DNA of 64,000 bases from Pseudobutyrivibrio xylanivorans (GCF_010906925.1 NZ_VTVE01000001.1:744001-808000), one strand, 5' to 3'. Positions 7,621 to 16,515 are shown, counted from the first letter of the stretch. Program-made: numbers and translations. The notes: generated from the sequence alone by a model not told the origin.

Positions 7621-8403
7621 ATGCATGTATATTTAGAGTTTTTTGGTCATAAAGTTGCGTCCTACGGCTTTTTTATAGCTTTAGGGGGAATAATTGTTAA
7701 CTTAATTGCGGTTTATATTTTTTCTAAACGAAAGATGGATATAAATGACTTTACTATAATTGAATCCATTGGTTTATTGGGAGCATTTATAGGAGCAAAG
7801 GCACTATATTTATTTGTATCGTTTAAGGATATTGAATGGTATAGAATTACAAATTTGTCTTATCTGGCGCAGTTAATGCAGACGGGATTTGTTTTCTATG
7901 GTGGATTTATTGGCGGGATAATCGCGGCTATTATTGCTAGTAAAGCAAACAAAATCGACTTTAGAAGTTATGCTGATGAAGTGATTTTCTTAGTCCCACT
8001 TGCCCATGCTTTTGGTAGAGTTGGATGTTTTATGGCAGGTTGCTGCTATGGTATGCCATACGATGGTCCGTTTTCTGTAGTTTTTCCAGAAAATTCTTTT
8101 GCTATACATGGCGTAAAGCTTTTCCCGGTTCAATTATTTGAAGCGGCTGGACTTGTTATAACATGTTTAGTGCTACTTCTTTTAAAGAAACTATTATCTA
8201 AAAGATTTCAGGTAGAGTTTTATTTAATATTATATGGAGTGCTTAGATTGATTACTGAAAGATATAGGTATGATGCCGCTAGAGGATCGCTCTTTGGTAT
8301 TTCTACATCTCAGTGGATAAGCATTTTCATGATTATAATTGGGCTAGCTAGTATTGGAATTCAATTAACAAAATCTAAAAGTAAGGATTGCTTGACTGTT
8401 TAA
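7621..8403 (+). CDS. lgt: Prolipoprotein diacylglyceryl transferase-like membrane protein
   Basis: The 260-residue polytopic membrane protein has about seven hydrophobic segments. The Lgt signature spans the phrase HAFGRVGCFMAGCCYG near residues 127-142, followed by the SVVFPENSFAIHG loop and LFPVQLFEA. Lgt transfers diacylglycerol from phosphatidylglycerol to the lipobox cysteine of prolipoproteins; a clear lipoprotein is encoded at 29877. The ATG at 7621 has no clear Shine-Dalgarno in the 9-bp gap, so it may depend on coupling to the upstream ORF. Its stop interlocks with the stop of the convergent gene on the minus strand. An Lgt paralogue is possible, so the symbol is given with moderate certainty. 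Confidence 0.8.
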   Translation: MHVYLEFFGHKVASYGFFIALGGIIVNLIAVYIFSKRKMDINDFTIIESIGLLGAFIGAKALYLFVSFKDIEWYRITNLSYLAQLMQTGFVFYGGFIGGIIAAIIASKANKIDFRSYADEVIFLVPLAHAFGRVGCFMAGCCYGMPYDGPFSVVFPENSFAIHGVKLFPVQLFEAAGLVITCLVLLLLKKLLSKRFQVEFYLILYGVLRLITERYRYDAARGSLFGISTSQWISIFMIIIGLASIGIQLTKSKSKDCLTV

Positions 8404-9365
8404 TTAAATAATGAGCTTATATTACTTTTATATTCTGGGATTGAATTTGATTTGCGGATTTTCTTTATGGTCTTCGTATCATTTGGAAAATTTCTCTCCC
8501 AATATGCTATAAATTCCTTCATTCGATGAAGGACAGGCTTTTCTCCGGAAAGAAGGTCAGTATATTGGATGAGTAAATCATCATGAAATGATTTAAAGAT
8601 CTTAAGGTCTAGAGGAGTTTCTTCTAGGCCTTTTTTGTATGCCAAAACAAGACCTGGATTAGCTAGAAGTCCGCGGCCTATCATGATTGCATCTATAGAT
8701 GGGTATGTGGCAAATGTATTATTAATATCTGATACAGTAACTATGTCTCCATTGAAAACAAGTGGAGCATTAGAGTGAGAGATTGCGTAATCAAAAAACT
8801 CAGGCTTCAAAGGTTCTCTGTAGAAATCCTTTTGAATACGAGGGTGTATAGTTAACTCTGATATAGGATATTTGTTATATATGTCTAGGATCTCGTAGAA
8901 TTCATCTGGTTCTAGCTTGCCTAAACGGGTTTTAATGGAAATATTAGGAGCGGTACAACCTTTTTTGCTACAAGCTGATTCAAGGCCCTCAAATACCTTA
9001 TAAAGCATGTTATCAAGCATCTCAGGGTAGAAGAGCAGACCGGAGCCCTTTTTCTTGGCAACAACTGTACCTGATGGGCATCCAAGATTGAAATTGATTT
9101 CTCTATATCCTAGAGCTGCTATTTCTGAAGCAGCCCACAAAAAATGCTCAGCATCATTTGTTAAAAGCTGAGGGACAGTGGTTTCTATATTATTTTTTTC
9201 AGGATCAATCTGATTGAACTCTCTTGTAGTGAACTTGTAAGTGGAGTTAGGAGATAGGAAAGGAGTGAAGTATTTGTCCACACCTCCGTAGTAGTTTTCA
9301 AAGGTGTTTCTGAAAATGCTATCTGTAACGCCCTCAAGAGGAGCAAAGTATATTTTCTGTTTCAT
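8400..9365 (-). CDS. tRNA-dihydrouridine synthase (DusB/Nifr3-like family)
   Basis: An FMN-dependent enzyme that reduces uridine in tRNA D-loops. The start used is the ATG at 9365, preceded by GGAGATATTTT. A longer in-frame reading to 9419 would run back into the rpsT terminator. The 321-residue product begins MKQKIYFAPLEGVTD, the FMN-binding strand of the family. It carries the catalytic Cys in NLGCPSGTV, the SIKTRLG segment, LTIHPR (RNA/FMN contacts) and the phosphate site VFNGDI followed by IMIGRGLLANP. It faces the Lgt-type gene tail to tail, with stop codons sharing TTAA at 8400-8403. Which uridine is modified cannot be told from sequence. Confidence 0.9.
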   Translation of the reverse strand: MKQKIYFAPLEGVTDSIFRNTFENYYGGVDKYFTPFLSPNSTYKFTTREFNQIDPEKNNIETTVPQLLTNDAEHFLWAASEIAALGYREINFNLGCPSGTVVAKKKGSGLLFYPEMLDNMLYKVFEGLESACSKKGCTAPNISIKTRLGKLEPDEFYEILDIYNKYPISELTIHPRIQKDFYREPLKPEFFDYAISHSNAPLVFNGDIVTVSDINNTFATYPSIDAIMIGRGLLANPGLVLAYKKGLEETPLDLKIFKSFHDDLLIQYTDLLSGEKPVLHRMKEFIAYWERNFPNDTKTIKKIRKSNSIPEYKSNISSLFN

Positions 9366-9405
9366 AAAATATCTCCGATAAGTGGTGGTATAAGCAAAGC
9401 TTACA

Positions 9406-9439
9406 ATAAAAAACTCCAAGGTTGACGGGACCTTGGAGT
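9406..9439 (-). terminator. Intrinsic terminator of rpsT
   Basis: Reading the minus strand, ACTCCAAGGT (9439-9430) pairs with ACCTTGGAGT (9422-9413) and six T residues follow. Confidence 0.85.
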
Positions 9440-9456
9440 AAGTATTTTAAATATTA

Positions 9457-9720
9457 TTAAGCAAGTGTGTTAACAAGCTTTGTAAGACGAGATACCTTAC
9501 GGCTTACAGTGTTGTCATGATAAACACCCTTTGAACCAGCCATCTCGATAACCTTGATAGCAGCCTTAAGCTCAGACTCAGCAAGTGCCTTATCCTTAGC
9601 TTCTACAGCAGCCTCAACACGCTTAACGTATGTCTTAACCTCAGATTTGATAGCTTTGTTTCTCTCTGTCTTAACAGCTGTAACTAATACACGCTTCTTT
9701 GCAGACTTGATATTTGCCAT
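9457..9720 (-). CDS. rpsT: 30S ribosomal protein S20
   Basis: The 87-residue protein has the typical highly basic helical composition and starts MANIKSAKKRVLV, the S20 signature. Its C-terminal GVYHDNTVSRKVSRL segment is also characteristic. S20 binds 16S rRNA early in assembly of the small subunit. GGAGG precedes the ATG. The gene has its own promoter (9811-9839) and terminator (9406-9439), so it is a single-gene unit. The roughly 80-base leader could host autoregulation as in other bacteria, but no known motif was recognised. Confidence 0.97.
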   Translation of the reverse strand: MANIKSAKKRVLVTAVKTERNKAIKSEVKTYVKRVEAAVEAKDKALAESELKAAIKVIEMAGSKGVYHDNTVSRKVSRLTKLVNTLA

Positions 9721-9810
9721 GTGTTGCTACACCTCCAATTTTTATGAATTAAATAATTTACAATAAATTGCGCTGTAGCCGGACACGGACAGTTCAACGC
9801 ATACTCGAAT

Positions 9811-9839
9811 ATAATAGATAATTAAGTGGGGTTTGTCAA
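9811..9839 (-). promoter_or_regulatory. Promoter of rpsT
   Basis: On the minus strand, a perfect TTGACA (9839-9834) and TATTAT (9816-9811) are separated by 17 bp. Confidence 0.8.
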
Positions 9840-9923
9840 TAGATAAACCATATTTTATTGAAGAAATCCCTAAAATATAATAATGCAACCACTGGTTGAC
9901 AAATTGAAAAGTAAGGTTTCTAG

Positions 9924-9952
9924 TGGACAGCAAAGACATTTTATATGATAAT
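9924..9952 (+). promoter_or_regulatory. Promoter of the XRE regulator gene
   Basis: TGGACA (9924-9929) and GATAAT (9947-9952) are 17 bp apart, directly ahead of a dyad and the regulator gene. Confidence 0.5.
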
Positions 9953-9956
9953 CTTC

Positions 9957-9975
9957 GCAAAGACAAATACTTTGC
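9957..9975. promoter_or_regulatory. Dyad that could be the XRE operator
   Basis: GCAAAG (9957-9962) and CTTTGC (9970-9975) form a perfect 6-bp inverted repeat with a 7-bp centre. It overlaps the predicted transcription start, a position suited to autorepression. Operator function is inferred. Confidence 0.45.
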
Positions 9976-10004
9976 AAAAATCTTTATACATAGAAAGGGA
10001 AAAT

Positions 10005-10790
10005 ATGATTTTAGCAGAAAAGATTATCGACGAAAGAAAAAAGCAGGGCTGGTCTCAGGAAGAGCTTGCAGAAAAGCTAGATGTATCAAGACAATCTGTT
10101 TCTAAATGGGAAGGCGGCCTTAGTACTCCTGAAGTTGAAAAGATTGTAAAGATGGCAGAGTTATTTGGTGTTTCTACAGATTACTTATTAAATAGTAATG
10201 TTGAAAAAGAAACCGTAAATAATGTGTACGAGCAAAAGCCATTATATGTTGTTTCATTAAAAGAAGCTACAGAGTTCTTAAGCGTTAGGGCTGATGTATT
10301 GAAAAAAATTGCACTTGCTTGTTCAATATGTGTAACAAGCCCAATAATTCCTCTTATTGTTGTAGGCGGTTCATATTTTAATGCTTTGGACCTACCATTA
10401 GTAGGTGCAGTTGCTATCGCAATTATATTTTTAGCTATTCATGTATCATTGGCGGTTATGATTTTTATTCGACAGGGATTGAAATTAGAAGATTATCATT
10501 ACCTATTTAAGGAGAAGTTTGTAATTGAAGAAGGCGTAGAAAAAATGGTAAAAGAAAAGCTTTCTCAGCTAAGAAATAGTGGAATTGCTGCTTTGTGTGG
10601 AGGAATTATACTTTGCATTCTCTCGGCTGTGCCAGTGGTCATGGGAGCGCTTCTTCAAGTGAGCAACTTTGTTTTATTATGCCTTATTTCAGTGCTCTTA
10701 TTTGTGCTCTCAATTTCTATTTATCTTTTTGCTGGAGTATGCGGCGGATGTGTTTCTTACAGAGCCTTTCTTCATAATAAGAGTAAGTAG
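10005..10790 (+). CDS. XRE-family regulator fused to a four-helix membrane domain
   Basis: The ATG at 10005 has AAAGGG upstream and gives the canonical start of an XRE domain; an in-frame reading from 9945 would cover the operator-like dyad. The 261-residue protein has a helix-turn-helix at residues 1-60 (WSQEELAEKLDVSRQSVSKWE, split around the recognition helix) followed by a linker. Four hydrophobic segments follow at about residues 103-120, 128-152, 187-210 and 215-245. The DNA-binding domain is thus tethered to the membrane, suggesting it senses an envelope or ion signal. A 34-residue hydrophobic ORF begins 13 bp after the stop and may be its partner. Target genes are unknown apart from possible autoregulation. 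Confidence 0.85.
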   Translation: MILAEKIIDERKKQGWSQEELAEKLDVSRQSVSKWEGGLSTPEVEKIVKMAELFGVSTDYLLNSNVEKETVNNVYEQKPLYVVSLKEATEFLSVRADVLKKIALACSICVTSPIIPLIVVGGSYFNALDLPLVGAVAIAIIFLAIHVSLAVMIFIRQGLKLEDYHYLFKEKFVIEEGVEKMVKEKLSQLRNSGIAALCGGIILCILSAVPVVMGALLQVSNFVLLCLISVLLFVLSISIYLFAGVCGGCVSYRAFLHNKSK

Positions 10791-10803
10791 AGGAGAATAA
10801 ATA

Positions 10804-10908
10804 ATGATTTTAATGATTATGACAAAAATAATGCTTTTACCATTAAAAATCCTTGTTGGCGCAAGAGTTATAGTAACGATTATTAAAATATTTCTATCGA
10901 TTTTATAA
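10804..10908 (+). CDS. 34-residue hydrophobic peptide downstream of the XRE regulator
   Basis: An ATG at 10804 with AGGAG at 10791-10795, eight bases upstream, opens a 34-codon frame ending in TAA at 10906-10908. The peptide begins MILMIMTKIMLLPLK and is almost wholly hydrophobic with three lysines and one arginine, enough for a single membrane helix. It lies 13 bp after the regulator stop, so the two are probably translated from one mRNA. The strong ribosome site argues that it is real. I do not recognise a family. It could modulate the membrane domain of the regulator, which is inference. Confidence 0.6.
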   Translation: MILMIMTKIMLLPLKILVGARVIVTIIKIFLSIL

Positions 10909-10909
10909 A

Positions 10910-12112
10910 TTACTTGTCCAACAAGAATTGAGAAAGTACCTGATTGCTGACGTCTATTCCAATATCTGTGAGGAATAGGCGTCCTTCTTTTGCATCCATA
11001 AAGCCCTGATTCTTAAGGGCGGTGATGATTGGTCCATAAATTGCCTCAATATCGATTCCAAACATCTGGTAGAAATCTGACCTTGTAACACCTTCAATTT
11101 TACGAAGACCAAGGAACATAAACTCCTCCATGGCATCTTTCTTAGAAAGGACTTCTTCTGAGGCATAGTAAGGAGAGGTGTGTTCAGATGGGACATTTTT
11201 GCCGGCGGCTATGGCTTCTGATATTTCACAGTACTTATAAATGTCACGGATGTTGTCGGTTCTGACATTATCAAATAAAGAGGCAGAACCAAGGCCAAGG
11301 CCTAAGTATGGAACACGGTCCCAATAACCTACGTTGTGGCGGCAGATCTTACCATTTCTGGCATAATTGGAAATCTCATAGCGCTTGTAGCCCTTATTCT
11401 CCAAATATTCCATTGTAAATTTATAAAGGCGATAAGATTCTTCGTCAGTAGGAAGCTCCTCAGTAGGCATGCCAGCCTGCTGTTTAACTGCGTCGAATTT
11501 GTACTTATCGTAGAAAGGGGTGCCCTTTTCAATGATAAGAGAGTATGCAGAAATATGCTCAGGACGAAGCATAGTTACTGAGCTAAGAGTCTTTTCTAGC
11601 TTTTCTATGGTCTGATGTGGAAGGCCTGTCATAATGTCCACATTTACATTGTCAAAGCCAGCCTTTCTAACCAAGTCAAAGGTGTGTAAAAAGCGATTGT
11701 AATCGTGAATACGACCTAGTTCCTTAAGCTCATCATCGTTGGCAGACTGAAGGCCAATGCTAAGTCGATTAATGCCGATAGAACGATATACATTAAGCTT
11801 TTCAGATGAGAGCGTACCTGGGTTGCATTCAACGGAAATCTCAGCAAGAGGATCGATTTTAAAAGACTGCTTGACGGTAGTGATGATTGCATCCATCAAA
11901 TCCTCGGAAAGCCATGACGGTGTGCCGCCACCGATATAAATGGTAGAAACAATACAACCAGGATGTTTAGCTGAAACATATTTTATTTCATTACAAAGAG
12001 CAGCGACATAACGTCGCTGCATTTTTTCATCAAAGACTCCAGAAAGGAAGTCGCAATATAAACATTTTTTCACACAAAAAGGTATATGAATATACAGTTC
12101 GATAGGAGTCAT
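10910..12112 (-). CDS. hemW: HemW-like radical SAM protein (CPO-III-like)
   Basis: The start is the ATG at 12112, immediately after the lepA stop, with GAGGA inside the end of lepA as ribosome site; an ATG at 12124 overlaps lepA and is less well placed. The 400-residue protein has the radical-SAM cluster motif C-x3-C-x2-C in IPFCVKKCLYCDF near residue 13, then the GGGTPSWL segment. ECNPG and RLSIGLQS are typical of HemW/HemN. A C-terminal HemW domain contains FMFLGLRKIEG. HemW family members act as heme chaperones rather than coproporphyrinogen oxidases. It is translationally linked to lepA, an arrangement common in Firmicutes. Confidence 0.92.
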   Translation of the reverse strand: MTPIELYIHIPFCVKKCLYCDFLSGVFDEKMQRRYVAALCNEIKYVSAKHPGCIVSTIYIGGGTPSWLSEDLMDAIITTVKQSFKIDPLAEISVECNPGTLSSEKLNVYRSIGINRLSIGLQSANDDELKELGRIHDYNRFLHTFDLVRKAGFDNVNVDIMTGLPHQTIEKLEKTLSSVTMLRPEHISAYSLIIEKGTPFYDKYKFDAVKQQAGMPTEELPTDEESYRLYKFTMEYLENKGYKRYEISNYARNGKICRHNVGYWDRVPYLGLGLGSASLFDNVRTDNIRDIYKYCEISEAIAAGKNVPSEHTSPYYASEEVLSKKDAMEEFMFLGLRKIEGVTRSDFYQMFGIDIEAIYGPIITALKNQGFMDAKEGRLFLTDIGIDVSNQVLSQFLLDK

Positions 12113-12113
12113 A

Positions 12114-13919
12114 TTAGTCCTCATCCAATTTAAGAACGCTCATGAAGGCTGCCTGTGGAATCTCTACATTGCCAACCTGACGCATTCGTTTTTTACCTTC
12201 TTTTTGCTTTTCAAGAAGCTTTTTCTTTCGAGAAATATCACCACCGTAGCACTTGGCAAGAACGTCCTTACGCATAGCCTTAACTGTTTCACGGGCGATA
12301 ACCTTTGAACCAACAGCTGCCTGAATAGGAATCTCAAACAAGTGACGTGGAATTTCATCCTTGAGCTTCTCACACATTTTACGACCACGCTCATAAGCTG
12401 TGCCAGAGAATACGATGAATGAAAGGGCATCCACTTCTTCTTTATTGATAAGAATATCAAGCTTAACAAGCTCTGACTTCATGTAACCCTTCATCTCATA
12501 ATCAAATGATGCGTAACCGCGGGAACGGCTCTTAAGAGCATCAAAGAAATCGTAAATGATTTCGTTAAGTGGAAGAGTGTATTTAATAAGAGCTCGTGTT
12601 TCTTCAATATATTCCATGCTGATGTACTGACCACGACGCTCCTGGCATAAATCCATGATTGCGCCGATGAAATCAGAAGTAACCATGATTTCGGCCTCAA
12701 CAATAGGCTCTTCCATATAGTCGATTTCAGATGGATCAGGCAAATTGCTAGGATTTGTAAGCTCAATCATTGTGCCATCAGTTTTATGAACACGATAGAC
12801 TACAGATGGAGCTGTAGTAACAAGGTCAAGATTGTACTCACGCTCAAGTCTCTCCTGAATAATCTCTAAATGTAAAAGTCCTAGAAATCCACATCTAAAA
12901 CCAAAACCAAGAGCAACAGATGTCTCTGGCTCAAACTGAAGAGCAGCATCATTGAGCTGAAGCTTCTCTAAAGCATCTCTTAAATCAGGGTATTTAGCAC
13001 CATCTGCTGGGTACAAACCACAGTAAACCATAGGATTTACTTTTTTGTAACCAGGAAGTGGCTCTGGAGCTGGCTTATTAACGTGAGTGATAGTATCACC
13101 TACACGTGTATCTCTAACATTTTTAATGGAAGCAGTCATGTAACCAACCATTCCTGCTGGAAGTTCATCGCAAGGAATAAATTGGCCTGCGCCAAAATAA
13201 CCGACCTCTACTACATCAAACTCAGCGCCTGTTGCCATCATGCGGACCTTGTCGCCTACCTTGAGGGTGCCTTCCTTTACTCGACAGAAAACAATAACGC
13301 CCTTGTATGGGTCATATAAGGAGTCGAAGATAAGTGCCTGAAGAGGTGCATTTACATCGCCCTTTGGAGCAGGAAGCTGATTGACAATTGCCTCTAAAAC
13401 ATCGTGGATATTAAGACCAGTTTTAGCAGAAATCTGTGGTGCATCCTGAGCCTCAAGTCCGATAACATCCTCAATTTCTTCAATGACGCGCTGTGGGTCA
13501 GCAGAAGGCAAATCTATTTTGTTGATTACAGGAATAACATCAAGGTCATGATCGAGAGCCAGATAAACATTGGCAAGAGTCTGTGCCTCGATTCCCTGTG
13601 CTGCATCAACAACAAGAATAGCCCCATCGCATGCTGCAAGGGAGCGAGAAACTTCATAATTAAAATCTACATGTCCTGGAGTGTCGATAAGATTGAAGAT
13701 GTACTCCTGACCGTCATCAGCCTTGTATATAATACGAACAGCTTGGGACTTGATTGTGATACCACGCTCACGCTCAAGATCCATATTATCAAGAACCTGC
13801 GCCTGCATCTCACGATCTGTCAAAGTTCCTGTCATCTGTATAATACGATCAGCAAGAGTAGATTTACCGTGATCGATATGTGCTACAATACAAAAATTTC
13901 TTATTTTACTCTGATCCAT
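12114..13919 (-). CDS. lepA: Elongation factor 4
   Basis: This 601-residue translational GTPase is the usual size for EF4, which binds the ribosome and influences translocation and subunit maturation. The G-domain motifs are [13 protein letters not shown] (G1), the switch with [19 protein letters not shown] (G3) and NKIDLPSA (G4). The C-terminal domain specific to LepA holds [21 protein letters not shown] (split at lysines) near the end. It begins six bases after GAGG on the minus strand and is followed without a gap by hemW. A promoter is present at 13949-13977. Confidence 0.97.
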   Translation of the reverse strand: MDQSKIRNFCIVAHIDHGKSTLADRIIQMTGTLTDREMQAQVLDNMDLERERGITIKSQAVRIIYKADDGQEYIFNLIDTPGHVDFNYEVSRSLAACDGAILVVDAAQGIEAQTLANVYLALDHDLDVIPVINKIDLPSADPQRVIEEIEDVIGLEAQDAPQISAKTGLNIHDVLEAIVNQLPAPKGDVNAPLQALIFDSLYDPYKGVIVFCRVKEGTLKVGDKVRMMATGAEFDVVEVGYFGAGQFIPCDELPAGMVGYMTASIKNVRDTRVGDTITHVNKPAPEPLPGYKKVNPMVYCGLYPADGAKYPDLRDALEKLQLNDAALQFEPETSVALGFGFRCGFLGLLHLEIIQERLEREYNLDLVTTAPSVVYRVHKTDGTMIELTNPSNLPDPSEIDYMEEPIVEAEIMVTSDFIGAIMDLCQERRGQYISMEYIEETRALIKYTLPLNEIIYDFFDALKSRSRGYASFDYEMKGYMKSELVKLDILINKEEVDALSFIVFSGTAYERGRKMCEKLKDEIPRHLFEIPIQAAVGSKVIARETVKAMRKDVLAKCYGGDISRKKKLLEKQKEGKKRMRQVGNVEIPQAAFMSVLKLDED

Positions 13920-13948
13920 AAATTACCTCTATAAAAAATACTGAATTT

Positions 13949-13977
13949 ATCTTACCAAAGGATTAGAAAAATAACAA
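13949..13977 (-). promoter_or_regulatory. Promoter of lepA-hemW
   Basis: On the minus strand, TTGTTA (13977-13972) and TAAGAT (13954-13949) are 17 bp apart, about 30 bp upstream of the lepA start. Confidence 0.6.
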
Positions 13978-14009
13978 TTTTAAAATGATATTCTCAAGTA
14001 AGATGGCAT

Positions 14010-14051
14010 AACAAGAATTGAAAAGCGGATAGCAAGAATTCAATAGCGAAT
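14010..14051. repeat. Two tandem 21-bp direct repeats upstream of the CBM gene
   Basis: Units 14010-14030 and 14031-14051 match at 17 of 21 positions, sharing CAAGAATT and AGCG. The 21-bp period is two helical turns, the spacing typical of paired activator sites such as those of LytTR regulators. A -35-like TTGTTA lies at 14063-14068 with a poor -10 near 14086, as expected for an activator-dependent promoter. A palindrome ATTCCGGAAT is at 14054-14063. The regulator is unknown. Confidence 0.55.
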
Positions 14052-14124
14052 ATATTCCGGAATTGTTACATTCAACTCTGGACGTGCAATAAGTACGAAA
14101 TAAATTGTTGGAGGTTATGGAATA

Positions 14125-14949
14125 ATGAAAAAGAGATTATCGCACATTATGTGTGTAGGGCTGGCAATATGTATGATTTTTACATTAGCTGCGCCAATTA
14201 CAGTACGTGCTGAGGAAAATTACGATGCTTACAGTACTACAGAAGCTGAGGATGCACATTATCTATATGATTGTCAGGTGAAAACAGAGGATGATACAAC
14301 TTATCTTGCCATGAAGCCGAATGACACATTTTCTGATTACTATTGCCTTGATAGAGGGTATAAGAGCTTTGAGCTCACCTATAGAGCAAAAACTCCTACA
14401 TCTTTAACAGCTCGCATCTATCGTGAAGGAGGCCCTAGCTTCATGTATATCCTCCTTGAGCCAACTGATGGAAAATTTGTAACAAAGACATATGAAATTA
14501 AATATCCAAGAGATAGATATTACTATGACCTTACTTTTTCATGTGGTAGAGCTGACTTAGAAATTGATTCCTATAGATTTATTGCTTCAGATGAAGAGAA
14601 TGTGGACGAGAATGTAGAGGAAACAGAAGATACTCCAGTAAGTCAGGCTGCCTCAGAAGAAAAGGGCAACACTATCAAATGCGATGTGAATAAGTGGAGC
14701 AATGGCGGTTCTGCAAATGTTGTTATTACTAATGAATCTAATAATACATCAGAAGGCTGGAAAGTTAAGGTTAAAAAAGGTGACTTTGAAATAGACTGTT
14801 TCTGGAGTGCAAACATGGTAGAGGAAGATGACTATTATATCTTTACGCCATGTGATTGGAATAAATCTATTTGCCCAGGAGATTCAGTCCAGTTTGGATT
14901 TAATATCAGTGGAAACTTTGGCGATTCCATAGATTACACATTAGAATAG
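14125..14949 (+). CDS. Secreted carbohydrate-binding protein with CBM2-like domain and no catalytic domain
   Basis: The 274-residue protein has a signal peptide (MKKRLSHIMCVGLAICMIF, cleaved probably after VRA near residue 29). Residues 30-155 contain an EAEDA phrase and beta-rich segments that recall CBM6/35-type binding modules. An acidic linker follows (about 156-180). The final roughly 90 residues are CBM2-like: KWSNGGSANVVITNES, EGWKVKV, FWSAN, DWNKSICPGDSVQFGFNISG. These match the aromatic and turn positions of cellulose- or xylan-binding family 2 modules. No glycosidase region is present. Probable roles are surface adhesion to plant fibre or polysaccharide sensing, both inferred. GGAGG precedes the ATG, and tandem 21-bp repeats lie upstream. 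Confidence 0.75.
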   Translation: MKKRLSHIMCVGLAICMIFTLAAPITVRAEENYDAYSTTEAEDAHYLYDCQVKTEDDTTYLAMKPNDTFSDYYCLDRGYKSFELTYRAKTPTSLTARIYREGGPSFMYILLEPTDGKFVTKTYEIKYPRDRYYYDLTFSCGRADLEIDSYRFIASDEENVDENVEETEDTPVSQAASEEKGNTIKCDVNKWSNGGSANVVITNESNNTSEGWKVKVKKGDFEIDCFWSANMVEEDDYYIFTPCDWNKSICPGDSVQFGFNISGNFGDSIDYTLE

Positions 14950-14960
14950 TAATAAGCCAA

Positions 14961-14998
14961 AATAAAGCGCGTAGGATGTTTCCTACGCGTTTATTTTT
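14961..14998. terminator. Bidirectional intrinsic terminator
   Basis: CGCGTAGGA (14968-14976) pairs with TCCTACGCG (14981-14989), extended by outer AATAAA/TTTATT pairing and flanked by T-rich sequence in both directions. It serves the CBM gene and the convergent GGDEF gene. Confidence 0.85.
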
Positions 14999-15009
14999 TT
15001 GACTGAAAT

Positions 15010-16461
15010 TCAACGTTTCCTATCTGGAAATTTATCATAGAATTCCTTTTTATCTTTATACATGCGCTCATCTGCATAATGCATAGCCTTTCTAAGACTG
15101 CCTCCTTTTGCATCATAATATGTACCGATAGCAAAATATAACCAATCTGGATCACAGGCTTTCTCTCGTAGTAAATTGATTTTTGCTTCAAATTCTTCCT
15201 GGGTACTGTGAAGAGAGATGATAGTAAACTCGTCACCTCCAGCGCGATATATTTGATCGCCTACAAACACTTCCTTCAATAAAATAGCAGCCTCTTTTAG
15301 TAATTTATCACCTGAACCGTGGCCCTGTTCATCATTAATATTCTTAAGGCCATTAAGGTCACAGAATGCCACGCTAAATGGTTGTGGGTTGAGCTTTAAT
15401 TTTAGAGAAAGTTCATCCACATTTATGTTCATGCAGTTTCTGTTTAAGACTCCTGTTAAAATGTCTACGTTGCTAAGATATTCAAGCTTTTCCATAAATA
15501 TATGATTAGCAATTTCTGCAGTAAGGAAGAAAGAAACCAGTTCTATAGCTTCTTTGATTTTTACTACATTATCACTGTTGAAATCAGTTAAATACAGGTA
15601 GCCAATAATTTCTCCCTGATGTATGAAAGGTACAAGAGCAAGGGTGTGAACATCGTTTTCACGCATATGTTTCACCCAATCAGGAGCTTTCTTTTCAAGG
15701 GCAGCCATATCATGGTCATCCTTCACAATAATGATGTTAGTTTCAGAAAGAGCGGCCTCCCATGTTAGGAACATTTTAAAAGGAGTAGAAGAGAAAAGCT
15801 CTTTAATGGTGTAATCTCTTTTTTCACGCATGGATTCGCTAATGATTTCCCGGGATTTCTGTTCCTTATCTATAGTTAAAATACATGCGGCAAAAGAATC
15901 GGTATATTCTCTTAAGTCATTAGTGACTTTATTCATACTTGAATAGAATTCGGTCTCATCTCTAAGCTCTAAGCAAGTTTTTAATACAAAGCTTGAAACG
16001 TCAGGTGATACTGCAGCATATTTTCCAGCGTCTAAATCTTTGTTTAGTGTATAAAGAAACAGACAGTAAGAAATATTATCTGGATGATGACATTCTACAG
16101 GAAGCAAGATATCCTCGGTCCAATAACCGTACAGTTTTCTGGTATCTACATATGTGTGAATATGCTCGCCTTTCCATGCTGCTCTAAAGCAGATTTCCTC
16201 AAAATTAGGTTCCTTTGGAAGATTCACAGTATATAGCTGTCCTTCAATTAATGTGTGTACATTATCGTAATCAATATTTACGCTAGTATCATTAGTTTCT
16301 ATAAACATGTCGTAATAGCCCCTTTTGAAGGCTTCATTGATTGCAAAAAAACGCACATCACCACAAGAGCCATCTGTGTTTTTTTCCACTGAGAAGACAG
16401 CTCCCGGAAGAGTGAAGCTATTAACCATTGTTTTTAACTGAGTGTAAACACCTGATTCCAT
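15010..16461 (-). CDS. GAF-GGDEF protein, probable diguanylate cyclase
   Basis: The 483-residue soluble protein has three parts. The N-terminal region (1-170) looks PAS-like and appears in similar Lachnospiraceae regulators. A GAF-like domain spans about 175-320, and a GGDEF domain covers the last 160 residues. The active-site loop reads RAGGDEF, so c-di-GMP synthesis is expected. The inhibitory RxxD site is degenerate (FVGD at the corresponding position), so product inhibition through a classical I-site is unlikely. The start has AAAGGA eight bases upstream. A promoter is suggested at 16516-16544. Its signal is unknown. It shares the window with a PilZ effector and a membrane GGDEF protein. 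Confidence 0.88.
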   Translation of the reverse strand: MESGVYTQLKTMVNSFTLPGAVFSVEKNTDGSCGDVRFFAINEAFKRGYYDMFIETNDTSVNIDYDNVHTLIEGQLYTVNLPKEPNFEEICFRAAWKGEHIHTYVDTRKLYGYWTEDILLPVECHHPDNISYCLFLYTLNKDLDAGKYAAVSPDVSSFVLKTCLELRDETEFYSSMNKVTNDLREYTDSFAACILTIDKEQKSREIISESMREKRDYTIKELFSSTPFKMFLTWEAALSETNIIIVKDDHDMAALEKKAPDWVKHMRENDVHTLALVPFIHQGEIIGYLYLTDFNSDNVVKIKEAIELVSFFLTAEIANHIFMEKLEYLSNVDILTGVLNRNCMNINVDELSLKLKLNPQPFSVAFCDLNGLKNINDEQGHGSGDKLLKEAAILLKEVFVGDQIYRAGGDEFTIISLHSTQEEFEAKINLLREKACDPDWLYFAIGTYYDAKGGSLRKAMHYADERMYKDKKEFYDKFPDRKR

Positions 16462-16515
16462 AAAACAATCCTTTTGCGCTGGTTAATGGGCATCGGCAAA
16501 TCACTACAATAAATA

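Noticed and set aside
8400-9419. Longer N-terminus for the dihydrouridine synthase
   Set aside because: The extra 18 codons overlap the rpsT terminator and lack a ribosome site; the ATG at 9365 has GGAG and gives the family start.
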